A stretch of 64,000 nt of DNA from Ephydatia muelleri (Eukaryota; Porifera; Demospongiae; Spongillida; Spongillidae), in assembly GCA_013339895.1 (NCBI GenBank), contig JABACO010000017.1, forward strand, positions 4,591,570-4,655,569, in the 5' to 3' direction. The notes beneath the pieces were generated by a model, which was given only the letters and a program-made list of their open reading frames with translations, made no database searches and was not told the origin of the DNA. Position numbers and translations under genes: made by a program. Shown here one piece after another: positions 35,320 through 48,593 of the stretch (position 1 is its first letter; each line of letters begins with the position of its first letter).

Positions 35320-35608
35320 CAGACAGGCTTCTCAGCACAAGACCATATACTTGCCAGTACCAACAATCCAGACGTACTGGACCAACTTCAGTGTCCCTTG
35401 TGCCTGACAATTGTGGCTGCATCGACATATCATACACTGGTGCATGGCCTCCAACTGCAGTGAGGTCAAGTGTCCATGCTGCATCATGGACACTCCTTTG
35501 GCTCCTTCACAGCTGAAGCCGGCACCATCACTCATTAAGACCTTGCTGATGGATATAGTGGTACATTGCCAGCAAACCTGTGGGAAGGAGATAGATACAG
35601 GCTGGTGA
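35320..35608 (+). pseudogene. Cys-rich, RING-like fragment, copy B
   Basis: Same as 2,127-2,430, with LQCPLCLTIV and CSEVKCPCC in different frames. Confidence 0.3.
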
Positions 35609-35674
35609 GTACAGCACTCAGAAGTGTGCAGAAGAACCTGGACCTTCAGACGCGTGTCACACAGGCTTCCACCA

Positions 35675-37207
35675 ACAGAACATTGCTCTACGTGGCCACT
35701 GTGATAATGCAACAGATATAGAAAAAGATCCCCTCAACACTGCATGAAAACCATCAAGATGGCATTTTCCGAGCACTTCTAAATCTCAGAGTGGATGCAG
35801 GTGATACTGTTTATGGTGAGCATCTTAAAACAGCTGCTAAGAATGCTATACCTACACATCTCCTGTTATTCAAAACCAGATCATTGATGTTCTTGAAGAT
35901 CAGATTAGAAATGATAAGGAGGGTTCAAAAGGCAAAATGGTTCACTGTGATAGCTGATGAAGTTACTGATGTGTCCAATAAAGAGCAGCTGAGTCTTGTC
36001 TTAAGGTGTATTGATCCTGACACATGTTTAGTCAGAGAAGATCTTGTGGGGTTCTTTGAATGTGATCAGGGCATATCTGCATGGTCAAGAGTTGGCTAGC
36101 AAGATACAGATTGGACAAGTCCAATCTGCGAGGTCAGGCATATGATGGAGCTGGAAACATGCATGGCTGGTTTAGTGAATGGTATAGCAGCTCTTATTGC
36201 TGCACAGTATCCACTGGCATTATACAGACACTGTGTGTCTCATTGCCTCAATCTTGCTGTAGTAAAGTCACTGCAAGTAACAAGTGTTCGCAATATGATG
36301 GGTGTGGTGGATAAAGTATTCAAATTCTTTTCTGCCCACACTAAAAGACAAATGGCACTCGAGAGAGATTCAACCAGAGTCATCTGTTCACAAGTTGAAG
36401 GACTTTTGCCGTACATGGTGGGTTCAGCGTATTGATGTTTTTGAAGTCTTCTGTTCTTTTTATCAATCCACGGTAACCTGCTTGGAGAGCATTTGCAATG
36501 ATGGTCCATGTTTATGGACCTCCGATTCAGTTACAGATGCTAGAACCCTGCAACTTGCGACTGACTTTCATTCTGCACTAGTTATGACCAACATTTGTCT
36601 TAAATATCTACTTCAAATTTGCAGGCTGAAACCAAAGACATTGTAGTAGCTGTAAAGGAAATCGATGATGTGATTATGACACTGCTAAATGTTAGATCCA
36701 ATATTGAAACTTACCTGCATTCACAGTGGTTCACTGTTGTAGAGAAAATGTGTGCTGATGTAGGCACTGTACCGGCCATTCACATGAGTTTGCTAAGGTT
36801 CATGAATTTGCCAAGATGTACCAAAATGACCTTCCATCACCGCATTGTGTTAGCAGCAAGTTAGATTGCTGGAAAATAAAGTGGCAACACCAGCTTAAGG
36901 AGAGTAGTCTAGCATCTAATCCTACTAGAACTTTGCCACAAATTACTTCCATGTACCCTAATATCAAAGCTTTAGTCAGTATCTTGTGCACCTTCCAGTA
37001 ACTAGTTGCTCTGCAGAGAGATCCTTTAGCTATCTGAAACAAATCAAGACTTCTACTAGATCTTCCGCTATGACAAAGCAGAGAATGTCAGGATTAACAC
37101 TTCTTGCTATTCATCGTGACATATCTGTAGACATATCAGTATCTATTGATGAATTTTGTAGGCATAATCCACGAGGACTGCAAATGGAGTACATCTTGAA
37201 TGATTGA
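35675..37207 (+). pseudogene. ZMYM1-like hAT transposase, copy B
   Basis: Starts abruptly at the QNIALRGHCDNATD region because a deletion removed the first exon-like part and one of the 26-bp inverted repeats. Downstream it has the same blocks and the same frameshifts as copy A: IADEVTDVSNKEQ, RGQAYDGAGNM, HCVSHCLNLAVVKS and the hAT dimerisation motif LPVTSCSAERSFSYLK. Confidence 0.85.
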
Positions 37208-38274
37208 AAACAATTTCTTGCTGCATGCATCGTTGCTCAGTTTCATTATTTCCATGTTGATGCTATAACATAATGCTGTCCTCATAAGTGCGGTAAATCA
37301 AAAGACTTCTAAGTAAAATATAAATAGAAATGCAGCCTATGACAAAACTAATTAACCAAATTGTATAGGATAATATTATAATTATTACTATGTTTGTTAT
37401 ACTGACAGCTATATATATTTGGGACAGTTTCCGCGAAAATTGCCCCACGGATATATTATAAAATGTTATAAAAATGCATCGCGGGTGAATCACTATAACT
37501 TCCCAACGGTTAACGCTATCGACTTCCTATTTTCAACACTTCATACTACACCATTTCACTACGGTGAAACTTATTTTGGGGCCTTGCACTAGTTCCTTGC
37601 TAATGCTACGAAGTCCGATACCCCATGGGGTTCAAAACCGTCACATCTTCAGCTAGGAGAGTTTAAATCGCTTCAAATTCCGTATGTACATACAGGGGTC
37701 CTGTTGCTATTGATGTGTTCAGTTCGTTAATTTTTACTCTATCCGTCACGGAGATACAGCTGTGCAAAGTTAATGCACATTTCCCGCTCGATTGCACCAT
37801 TTTTGCATGCAGCCCGTGTTCCATTCTCCCAATCCACAATAAATTTTGATAACTTCTTTGTTCCGCCCATTTCTCCCTTAGCCGTTCCCAACTGTTTTTG
37901 TCTCACTCAGGCAGTGAGTTTATGCGGGAAAGTTAAAAGAAGAAGAACGCTGCTCAGTTCCAGACGATCGTACCAAATTAACGGACCCCAAGTGAATATA
38001 ACCTTGCGCCTCCCACGTCGCCGGCAGTATTCAAAACGGCACGCGTAAGGCTATTTGCTAAGCACTCACATCATCCTCTAGTCGTGTAATAAAGCTTTCC
38101 TATTTGCCATCATCTTGCTAAATCATCGTCTTATATCTGCCACGCCCACTCGGCTACGATTTCGGTCAACTTTCAGCTCACACATACTCATGCTGGCTCC
38201 CACTTGTGCACACACTTGCATTGTTACGTACATGGCCCTGTACACTATCGTATGGCATATTTTCTTATACACAA

Positions 38275-38277
<3 letters not shown>

Positions 38278-38362
<85 letters not shown>

Positions 38363-39720
38363 ATGTACAGCATACTTGCGCACACCAGTTATACATGTGG
38401 CAAACAATACACCTGTCTGATGATGGTACAAACACTCTCACTCACAAACATTGTCACATGCACATGTATTCTATTCAATTCAACTGTACTTGTGCATGCC
38501 TGTACAGACCACTGATTCTATGTAAATTTGTGTACCAAGCTTTCTCTACATGTATCGTGTCTCCAAGGATTGAATACATTGTGTCCCCATCTGGTACTCT
38601 AAATGTACACAAACATTGCACACTTGCACACACACACCACTGTATAAATGTGGCAATACACATGCAAAAACGCTCACACACAACATATAGATACACAGAC
38701 ACACACATGACGTACACCCACAAACACACACACACATACGGACACGGACACACAGGTACACATGGACACACACACAACACACAGACACACACACACAGAC
38801 AGACACACACAGACACACACACACAGACACACACATAGACACACACACAACATACACACAGACACACACACACAGACACACACACACAGACACACACACA
38901 CAGACACACACACACAGACACATACACAGACGCACACACACAGACACACAGACACACACACACATAGACACACACACACACAGGCACACACAGACACACA
39001 TGCACACACACAGACACACAGACACACACACACACACAGACACTCACACAGACACATACACACAGACACATACACACAGACACATGCAGGCATGCACAGA
39101 CACACACACAGACGCACACACAGACACACACAGGCACGCATAGACCCACACAACACACTCTGACACGACAGACACATACACAGACACAGACACACACAGA
39201 CATGCACAGAGACACACACAGACATGCACATGAAATACACAGACACACACACGACATACACACAGACTCACACACACGACAGACAGACACACAGACGCGG
39301 GCGGGCACACATGGACACACAAGCATAGACACACACATGCACAGACACACACATGCAGACGCACACACATGCACAGACACACACACGCACACACAAGATA
39401 CACACATGCCATACACACACAACAGACACAGACACACAAGCACACAAAGACACACACATGAAATACACAAACACACCTACAGACACACACATGAAATACA
39501 CAGATACGCACACAGACATACATGCACACAGACTCATACAAAAAAATACATATAGACACACACACGAAATACACATAGACACACACATGCAGACACACAC
39601 AGAGACACACATGCACACACATGGACACACAGATACACACACGACATGGACACACAGATACACACACGACATACACACAGACACACACATATACAGACAC
39701 ACATGTAGCTACATGAACCT
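38278..39720. repeat. CA arrays, left half of the 7.3-kb element
   Basis: Pure (CA)n at 38,278-38,360 inside the terminal repeat, then a degenerate CA array at 38,640-39,720 that mirrors 12,725-13,820. Confidence 0.9.
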
Positions 39721-40385
39721 GTGTGTATGTACCGTCTCTAAAGTGCGAGCTCTATGTCATATATTGGTCCTCAGCCCCCATAGGATTGGTGTCCAGTACC
39801 ACTGTATGCATGTGGCAAAGTATATCACTGTATTCACCACAGCACTGGGCCCCATGGTACAATATTAAAAAGTGTGTGTGTGTGGGGGGGGGGGGGGGGG
39901 GGGGGGTGGCTGATTTCTTTGGAGCAAAATGAATAATTAAATATACAAGTCTACATGTAGAGATGCACGAATTTATTTTTAATCATGAAGCGTATGATGT
40001 TGTCATCGAAAAAGTTGTTGTCGGCTATCATTCCTTGATGAGATTTACACAGTTGGCCAAAAATTGTGGTGTGTGTGGAGGGTCCCTGCAGCAACGTGCA
40101 TAAGACTTTAAGTTCTTACACACTCACATCCATCTTTTTGTAGTTAAGTACAATTGTGTAATAAAGCTTTCTTGTTTGGCAAAATCCTTGATCCTTGAAC
40201 AACTTCTTATCATTCTTTATGCCTCCACTACTCAGCTAGGTGGCTTGTGTACCAGTTGCAGAGACTTGAGTCTCTCTTTGCCCATACAATATTTAGCTCA
40301 CACAGAGCACATGAACATGCCCTCATGTTGGTTCACACACCCTGATGCATGCGTATATGTTGTGCAAATGCGTCTGTACATCCTG

Positions 40386-40454
<69 letters not shown>

Positions 40455-40841
40455 CAATCTCTGTGTGTTTCCTCTGTATTGTTGCAAGCAGACGTATACT
40501 CTTCTCTCATTTAGCACTCTGTACAAGTGCTCGTCTGACCTGTAACAAAAGCATTTTCGAAGTACAGTATAATGAATATCGTTACTAGCTTGCTATCGAT
40601 ATGTCTGTGTAAACTTACCTGACCTACCACGATCTGCAACGATAAGGGAGGTACCATCGCAGGTCTCACAGGCCTACTGTTTTCATCAGCACAATGTTGT
40701 GTGTCCCGTGTCGTACTAATTGAATGCAGCGAATTAAACGAGTGTACATGAACTCAGATTGCTGTTCCTCACCATAAGTACAAAGTATGTAGTGCCTTCT
40801 ACGAGTAGTCATTTAATTTACGCTAGTACAGTGTGCTGCCT

Positions 40842-40920
40842 TAGTCTCGTACCCAGACCCAGATTCCCAACAGCTGCGGGTGGCGCAGCTGTTGGGAATC
40901 TGGGTCTGGGTACGAGACTA
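40842..40920. mobile_element. 79-bp hairpin mini-transposon, second occurrence
   Basis: Reverse complement of 11,470-11,548, flanked by GTGCTGCCT direct repeats. It is the same ancestral insertion within the larger element. Confidence 0.85.
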
Positions 40921-41349
40921 GTGCTGCCTCTTCTAGAAGGATGTACCACGCAGTTTTTTATGAAGGGCGATGGTTCTGCCTGGCGATGTCATTGCTGATT
41001 GCGGTAGGTCAGGGCCCGTGGTAAGTTTACACAGACACAATGGATAGCAATATTCATCATTCCACAGCACTCAGAAGCCTTGAGCTTGTTAGCAAACCAT
41101 GGCATATCCTTACATGCATGACTTGTCCCTTGTGTCAGGGGACAGTTCTATAAGGACACAATGTATGCATAAAGGACCACTCCAATGACACTACATGTGT
41201 AGACATGTCTCATGGTCTCATGAGCTGTTCAATAGATAGATCAAAAATGCATGTGCAGAGAAGGCATTCAGTGAGAGAAAATTTGTGTACCATCATTATC
41301 AGAGAGCACTACTGTTTTTTTCCACATGAACAACAGTGTGTGCTTTGTG

Positions 41350-41604
41350 TAACACGTTGTCTGTGCACATGTGCGAGTCTGTGTGTGCGTCTGTATATCT
41401 GTATGTGTGTATCTGTATGTGTGTCTGTGTGTATTGTGTGTGTATCTGTGAGTGTGTGTCTGTTGTGTCTGTGCATGTGTGTCTATAAGTATTTTGTGTG
41501 TGCGAGTCTGTGTGCAAGTCTGCGTGTCTGTGTGTTTCTGTGTGTGTGTCTGTGTATTTCGTGAGTGTATATATTTCGTGTGTGTGTCTGTGTGTGCTTG
41601 TGTG

Positions 41605-41652
<48 letters not shown>

Positions 41653-42487
41653 TGTCATGTGTGTATGTTCCTCTGTGTGTCGGTGCATGTGTGTGTCTGA
41701 GTGTTTTGTGTGACTGTCTCGTGTGTGTGTGTCTGTGTATTTCGTGTGTGCCTGTGTGTTTGTGTGTGCTAGTGTGTATTTCCATGTGTGTGTGTGTGTG
41801 CATGTGTGTGTGTGTTTGTATATGTGTGTGTCGTGTGTTTTGTGTGTCCATGTGTGTGTCTGTGTATCTGTGTGTGTGTTTGTATGCGTCTGTGTGTATG
41901 TCATGTGTGCGTTAGTGTGTGTGTGTTTGTATGTGTCTGTGTATGCCATGTGTGCGTCTGTGTGTGCGTTTGTGTGTGTGTGTGCGTCTGTGTGTGCGTT
42001 TGTGTGTGTGTGTGCGTTAGTGTGTCTGTGTGTGTGTGTTTGTATGCATCTGTGTGTATGCATGTGTGTCTGTGTGTGCCTGTGTGTGCATGTGTGTGCT
42101 AGTGTGTATTTCATGCATGTGTGTCTGCATGTGTGTCTGTGTGTGCTAGTGTGTATTTCCATGTGTGTGTGTACGTGTGTGTGTGTGCGTGTGTGTGTTT
42201 GTCATATGTGTGTCGTGTGTTTTGTGTGTCCATGTGTGTGTCTGTGTATCTGTGTGTGTGTGTTTGTATGCGTCAGTGTGTATGTCATGTGTGTGTCTGT
42301 GTGCGTTTGTGTGTGTGTGTGCGTTAGTGTGTCTGTGTGTGTATGTCATGTGTCTGTGTGAGTGTGTGCGCGTTAGTGTGTCTGTGTGCGTGTTTGTATG
42401 CGTCTGTGTGTACAGTGTATGTCATGTGTGTGCGTTTGTGTGTGTGTGTCTGTGTGTGCATTTGTGTGTATATGTCATGTGTCTGTG

Positions 42488-42520
<33 letters not shown>

Positions 42521-43650
42521 ATTAGTGTGTCTGTGTGTGCATTTGTGTGTCTGTGTGTGTGTGCGTTAGTGTGTCTGTGTGTGCATTTGTGTGTGTATGT
42601 CATGTGTGTGTGTGCCTGTGCGTGTGCATGTGTGTGTTTGGTACACAAATTGAAATGCAGTCTGTGTGTGCATTTGTGTGTCTGTGTGTGTATGTCATGT
42701 GTGTGTGTGTGTTAGTGTGTCTGTGTGTGTATGTCATGTCTGTCTGTGTGTGCATGTGTGTGCTAGTGTGTATTTCATGCATGTGTGTGCGCATGTGTGT
42801 CTGTGTGTGCTAGTGTGTATTTCTATGTGTGTATGTGTACATGTGTGTGTGCGTGTGTGTGTTTGTCATATGTGTGTCATGTGTTTTGTGTGTCCATGTG
42901 TGTGTCTGTGTATCTGTGTGTGTGTGTTTGTATGCGTCTGTGTGTATGTCATGTGTGTGTCTGTGTGCGTTAGTGTGTGTGCGTTAGTGTGTGTGTGTGT
43001 GTGTATGTGTATATGTCATGTGTGCGTGTGTATTTGTGTGTGTGTGCGTTAGTGTGTCTGTGTGTGTGTTTGAATGTATCTGTGTATGTAGTGTGTCTGT
43101 GTGTGCTAGTGTGTATTTCATGCATGTGTGTGTGCATGTGTGTCTGTGTGCTAGTGTGTATTTCCATGTGTGTGTGTACGTGTGTGTGTGTGTGTGCGTG
43201 TGTGTGTGTTTGTCATATGTGTGTCGTGTTTTTTGTGTGTCCATGTGTGTCTGTGTATCAGTGTGCATGTGTTTGTATGCGTCTGTGTGTATGTCATGTG
43301 TGTGTCTGTGTGCGTTAGTGTGTGTGTGTGCATTAGTGTGTGTGTGTGTTTGTATGCGTCTGTGTGTATGTCATGTGTGTGTGTCTGTGTGCGTTTGTGT
43401 GTGTGTGTGTGTTAGTGTGTCTGTGTGTGCATTTGTGTCTGTGTGTGCCTGTGTGTGTATCTGTGTGAGTGTGTGTGTGTGCGTTAGTGTGTCTGTGTGT
43501 GTTTGTATGCGTCTGTGTGTATGTCATGTGTGTATGTGTGTGTGCGTTAGTGTGTCTGTGTGTGCATTTGTGTGTCTCTGTGTGTCTGTGTGTGCATTTG
43601 TGTGTCTGTGTGTATGTCATGTGTGTGTGTGTGCCTGTGCATGTGTGTTT
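41350..43650. repeat. TG array with higher-order blocks
   Basis: Mirror of 8,779-11,045, with recurring words TTTGTCATATGTGTG, TATTTCCATGTGTG and GTTTGTATGCGTCTG in ordered blocks. Confidence 0.9.
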
Positions 43651-43811
43651 TATGCAAGCTTGGTACACAAATTAAAATGCAATCAGCTGAATTGAATACA
43701 ATACATGTACTTGTGCATGTGACAATGTGAGTGAGAGTGTTTGTACTATCATCAGACAGGTGTATTGTTTGCCACATGTATAACTGGTGTGTGCAAGTAC
43801 GCTGTACATGA

Positions 43812-43844
<33 letters not shown>

Positions 43845-45121
43845 TGTGTGAGTGTGTGTGTGTGCGGTTGTGTATAAGAAAATATGCCATACGATAGTGT
43901 ACAGGGCCATGTACGTAACAATGCAAGTGTGTGCACAAGTGGGAGCCAGCATGAGTATGTGTGAGCTGAAAGTTAATTGTGTGAGACCGAAATCGTAGCC
44001 GAGTGGGCGTGGCAGATATAAGACGATGATTTTAGCAAGATGATGGCAAATAGGAAAGCTTTATTACACGACTAGAGGATGATGTGAGTGCTTAGCAAAT
44101 AGCCTTACGCGTGCCGTTTTGAATACTGCCGGCGACGTGGGAGGCGCAAGGTTATATTCACTTGGGGTCCGTTAATTTGGTACGATCGTCTGGAACTGAG
44201 CAGCGTTCTTCTTCTTTTAACTTTCCCGCATAAACTCACTGCCTGAGTGAGACAAAAACAGTTGGGAACGGCTAGCTTAGTTTAAGGGAGAAATGGGCGG
44301 AACAAAGAAGTTATCAAAATTTATTGTGGATTGGGAGAATGGAACACGGGTTGCATGCAAAAATGGTGCAATCGAGCGGGAAATGTGCATTAACTTTGCA
44401 CAGCTGTATCTCCGTGACGGATAGAGTAAAAATTAACGAACTGAACACATCAATAGCAACAGGACCCCTGTATGTACATACGGAATTTGAAACGATTTAA
44501 ACTCTCCTAGCTGAAGATGTGACGGTTTTGAACCCCATGGGGTATCGGACTTCGTAGCATCAGCAAGGAACTAGTGCAAGGCCCCAAAATAAGTTTCACC
44601 GTAGTGAAATGGTGTAGTATGAAGTGTTGAAAATAGGAAGTTGATAGCGTTAACCGTTGGGAAGTTATAGCGATTCACCCGCGATGCATTTTTATAACAT
44701 TTTATAATATATCCGTGGGGCAATTTTCGCGGAAACTGTCCCATTTATTGCAAAGCTGCTATGCACGTGAAACCACGAGGCTTCCAAAAGAAAATACAAT
44801 ATTTCTACAAAAGCTTCCGTGCTTCGCCCCTCATTACTATCATATTCAATTTGGTTAATTAGTTTTGTCATAGGCTGTATTTCTATTTATATTTTTAATA
44901 TGACCCTTTTTTTGTTTGGATTTCTCCTTATATCATAGTAAAACTGTTGCCCTGTTTTTTTTCAATACACTAAATTACCTCCCTTAAAAAATCATTAAAC
45001 AGAGCAACAGTCTGGAAATTGATGATGTATGCATTATACCTATTTAGTACAATTGGTATGTTTTTCTGCTGATTAACATGACAAGCCAGGTTATGTGCTG
45101 TCCTTTTTATAGCCCTTGCAG

Positions 45122-45526
45122 ATCAGGAAATCAAAATTCTCTCTGGAGAAAAAGCAGCTCATATGATTGGAAACGCAATGGAATTATAATGGAAGTTCCT
45201 AGTGGTGTTGAAGAGTGCACATTCATCTTTGGGCACAAATGTGTCACTACCAGAGGACACAACACTTGTGAGTAGTGTCTACCACATCATTGCATCTCCA
45301 AATGTATAGCAATTAAAGAAGCCAGTTACAATCCACAACAGCATTGTGCTGGTTTGAAGCCAGGGGAAGAAGATAAACTTTCTTTTGTTGTTGCAAAAGA
45401 AGGAGCATCTAAATTTGAGTTCTTGCCTGGAGGTCATTTCTCTTCTGCACACGAAAGTATAACACTTCACAGCTTTTCCCTCTTTGCCATTGTATCTGAT
45501 ATGCTGTATGGATCTACATATACAAG
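45122..45526 (+). pseudogene. Fragment of the second ZU5 paralogue
   Basis: Exon-4-like sequence beginning after a TTGCAG acceptor, with MEVPSGV and a deletion that shifts frame, then GLKPGEEDKLSFVVAKEG and SITLHSFSLFAIVSDM in frame. It stops at TCTACATAT, where it is fused to the purine tract of unit C. It matches 58,446-58,855, not the intact C gene. Bases 44,747-45,121 are its non-coding flank. Confidence 0.8.
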
Positions 45527-45815
45527 GGAGGGAGCATGAGGGGAGGGAGGGGAGGAGGGGAAAGAGGGAGGGAAGGGAAAGAGGGAGGAGGGGAGGGAGG
45601 GGAAAGAGGGAGGAGGGGAGGGAGGGGAAAGAGGGAGGAAGGAGTGGAATGAGGACCTCCCAAGGGGAAGGAGGAAGAGGGAAGGGAGGGAAAAGGGGAG
45701 GGGTAGGAGAGGAGTGTGGGAGAAGAGAAGGAAGGAAGGGAGCGGTATGAGAGGAGGGAGGGTGGGATCGAGGGGAGGGAGAGAAGGAAGGTCTTCTTCG
45801 TCCCCTTCCGACCAC
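45527..45815. repeat. G/A-rich homopurine tract, copy C
   Basis: GGGAGG/GAGGAAGG-rich, shorter at its left end than copy B because of the junction at 45,526. Confidence 0.9.
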
Positions 45816-45823
45816 CCCTTCCC

Positions 45824-45955
45824 TCCAACACTGCAGAAGGAGGGCTTCATCAGGTGAGGACTGGGGCTGAGGGTGTGGGTAAGGACTGGGGCTTAGGGTG
45901 AGGTATGGACTGGGGCTGAGGTGTGGGTAAGGACTGGGGCTGAGGATGAGGTTGG
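45824..45955 (+). pseudogene. Captured slice of the SREBP-like gene, copy C
   Basis: Encodes NTAEGGLHQ with a GTGAGG donor at 45,854, then the intron minisatellite, as in A and B. Confidence 0.8.
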
Positions 45956-46204
45956 GACAGCGTAAATGAGATGCCTGATTTGTGTGGTCATAAAGTAAGC
46001 AACTGAACTAGATTCTAGCAACTATGTGTATAAATATCCAATTGATATTGTAGGTCTTTTGTAATTAGATTCATCATTGCATGATTTCCACAATCCCTTG
46101 CTTGCTAACTTTTTACTGAGTCATCCTTACATTACACCTAATTGTGTTTACTCATCATTTATTGCATCCAAGACAACTGTAATACATTTAAAAAAAAATT
46201 TTTT

Positions 46205-48340
46205 TAAAGTGCTCTCTGTCATTTGGTCATTCCCTGAGGCTTGTGCTGCTGGCCCCACAGGCCTGCACATCCAACACCTCCTTGATGTGGCTGAAGTTCC
46301 AGTTCCTACTTCCATTTGCTCCCTCCTTCAAGGTGTATCAACATCCTGGCCTCAGGACAAGCTCCAGCTGCAATTTCTCAGTACATGGTAGGGGGTAGCC
46401 TAGTTGCTTTAAGGAAAGGCGCACAGGACATTAGGCCCATAGCCGTGGGTGAATCACTTCACCAACTCACAAGCAAATGTCTTTGTGGTTTAATTAAAGA
46501 GGATGCTTCTGCTTTCTTACAGCCTTTCCCGTTCGGCATTGCTCTCCCCCAAGGATGTGAGAAGGTTATCCATTGGCCTGAGACGTTGTCTTGATGACCA
46601 TTGGCAGGATCCTGGTTTTGTATGCATGAAGGTGGATATGAAAAATGCCTTCAACTTAGTGTCTCGCCAGTCCCTCCTTGATCAATGTGCTCTACATTTC
46701 CCCCTCCTCCTCCCATGGACTGACTGGTGCTACAGCCAACACCCTTTCCTGTGGGAACTTTGACCTCAGAGGCTGGTGTGCAGCAAGGGGATCCTCTAGG
46801 CCCTCTTACCATCGCCAAGGACGATAGCTGCCAAGATCTACTTATTAATGCTTGGTGCCTGGATGATGGGGTGGTGGCTGGTTCACCTTCCTCTGTCCAG
46901 CATGTGGTACATCTTCTTCAGGATTTAGGTCCCTCACTGGGGCTTCATTTAAATCCACCAAAATGTGAGCATTTCAGTCCAGGTGACCTGAGCCTATTTC
47001 CTGCAGAGATGAACAAATCTTTCACACCCAACCTTGCCATCCTTGGAGCACTATAGGAGATGTGGCCTTTTGCTTATCCTTTATTGCCTCCAAAAGTGCT
47101 GCTGCTTCCATATTGCTATCCTCACTGGAAAAGCTTGGCTCATATGATCCTCAGATTGCTCTCATTTTGCTACGCATTTACAAAATTAGTCCATATTGCA
47201 CGTTCCACCCCTCCATCCCTGGCATTAGATGAGCTGCATGTGTTCGATCAGCAGGTCAGACACACCTTCACAGAGTGCCAAGCTATTCACACCACCGACA
47301 GCTCTTGGAAGCAGGCCCAGTTGAGTTTAAGCAGAGGTGGCCTGGGTCTCTGCTCATTAGCGTACCACTCCTACTGCAGCATTTATTGCATCCATCAGTA
47401 CTGCAGGCCCCTCCTCCCCATCCCTCTGCCTTTATTGCATCCATCAGTACGGCCTTGCCTCACCTTCAGATAATTTCCTAGCTGAGGCGGTTAATTTGTA
47501 CAACATGTCTGTACCTTGAGAGTGCAGTTAACATTAATAGTCTGGCCACTACTCCTTGTCGACAGCACACTCTGTCAGCCACATTAGAGTCTATTCAATT
47601 AAACTCTCTTCTCTCAGAGAGCTCTACTTCTGACAAGGCTCGTCTCCTGTCTGTGTCTTCTCCCCATGCTTCTGCATGGCTCTCTGGCACTGTCCATCTC
47701 CAGGCCTGGGTCTAAGCCTAGACCCCAATGAGCACCAAATGGCCATCAAGTTGTGGCTGGGGCTAGTCACCTCACCAGGCTCACCTCCCTGTGCATTGTG
47801 CCCAGAACACCCTTTGGATCCCCTAGCGAGGTGGTGATGCTGTATCCAGGCACAATAAGCTCAGGGATGTAGTGCTCCAAACCTGCCACAAGGCATTAGC
47901 TGGCAGTGGACTTGGACGTGAGCTCCTGCACACATGTCCTGCTGACATCTTAGCTTTGAATTGGCTCTGTGGCAAGACTGCTGCCTTTGATCTTTCTGTG
48001 ACTTCTCCGCTAAACCCATCTCTTCTCTCTGAAGCGGGTCTCACAGCAGGGTCAGCAGCAGTTGCCGCTGAGCTAAGAAAGCACTCAGCTAATGATGCTA
48101 AGTCTTCTGAGCTGGGATGGACATGCATGCATTCCCCTTGTGGTGGAGCTTGGGGCAGGGAAGCTGTCCAAGCTTTCTCTCAAGTCTTGCTTCACACGTA
48201 CACCTTGCCACAAGGACCACCATCCCCAAGTCCAAGGTGGACTCCAACTTGTATGGCCGCCTGAACCTAACACTAGTGCGGGCCAATGCCCGGTTGCTCC
48301 TCTTAAGGGGTGGATATATTCTCCGGTAGGGTGATACATG
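46205..48340 (+). pseudogene. LINE-type reverse transcriptase, copy C
   Basis: Same blocks as copy B. It keeps LDDG in motif C, but has a 1-bp loss after SLLQGV (about 46,337), a frameshift near 46,730 and a stop at 47,056. The C-terminal PADILALNWLCGKTAAFDLSV block is at 47,940-48,000, and the end of the domain is near 48,330. Inactive. Confidence 0.8.
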
Positions 48341-48373
48341 TAGTTCCTAAACATAACTTTGTAGCTGATGTGT

Positions 48374-48383
48374 TTTATTTATT
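48374..48383 (-). terminator. Overlapping poly(A) signals of the intact ZU5 gene
   Basis: AATAAATAAA on the minus strand, about 210 bases after the stop codon at 48,594. Confidence 0.55.
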
Positions 48384-48593
48384 CGTATAATTATGATGTA
48401 TAACATAATTTTATAATTGTAATTTCATAAGTGTTGTGTCAAATAATCACAATGGTAACATACACATAATCTTCACAAGTCGTATGAGAGTTCTATGGAG
48501 TAGTGGTTTCAAATCTACCAGCCAAATTGTTCTCTGATGGCATTAAAAACAACCAGCAGAACATGTGGAATAATATTCTTGATACCAGGATGG

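Larger units (their letters stand above)
21690..37420 (+). repeat. Arm B of the giant palindrome
   Basis: Reverse complement of arm A. Distinguishing changes: full-length right half of the pogo element, deletion of most of ZU5 exon 4, only 3 coding repeats in ZU5 exon 1, a 29-bp triplication at 30.47 kb and a deletion of about 300 bp at the hAT 5' end near 35,672. It ends at the transposon inserted at 37,421, and homology resumes at 44,743. Confidence 0.95.
37421..44742. mobile_element. Complete 7.3-kb long-TIR transposon with CA/TG cargo
   Basis: Ends are exactly GGGACAGTTTCCGCG at the left and its complement at the right. Both are flanked by ATTT (37,417-37,420 and 44,743-44,746), and copy C shows the empty site with one ATTT at about 58,070. 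Terminal inverted repeats run about 1.05 kb (37,421 to about 38,490; about 43,680 to 44,742). The interior is 38.6-39.7 kb CA array, G22 (39,885-39,906), a unique 1.4-kb centre containing the 79-bp hairpin, and 41.35-43.65 kb TG array. No transposase is visible, so it is non-autonomous. A 4-bp duplication excludes hAT, pogo and piggyBac (TTAA) as usual movers. Superfamily not assigned. Confidence 0.92.

Noticed and set aside
41300-43700. Apparent 200-290-codon genes on both strands
   Set aside because: Same reason: mirror TG array inside the 7.3-kb transposon.
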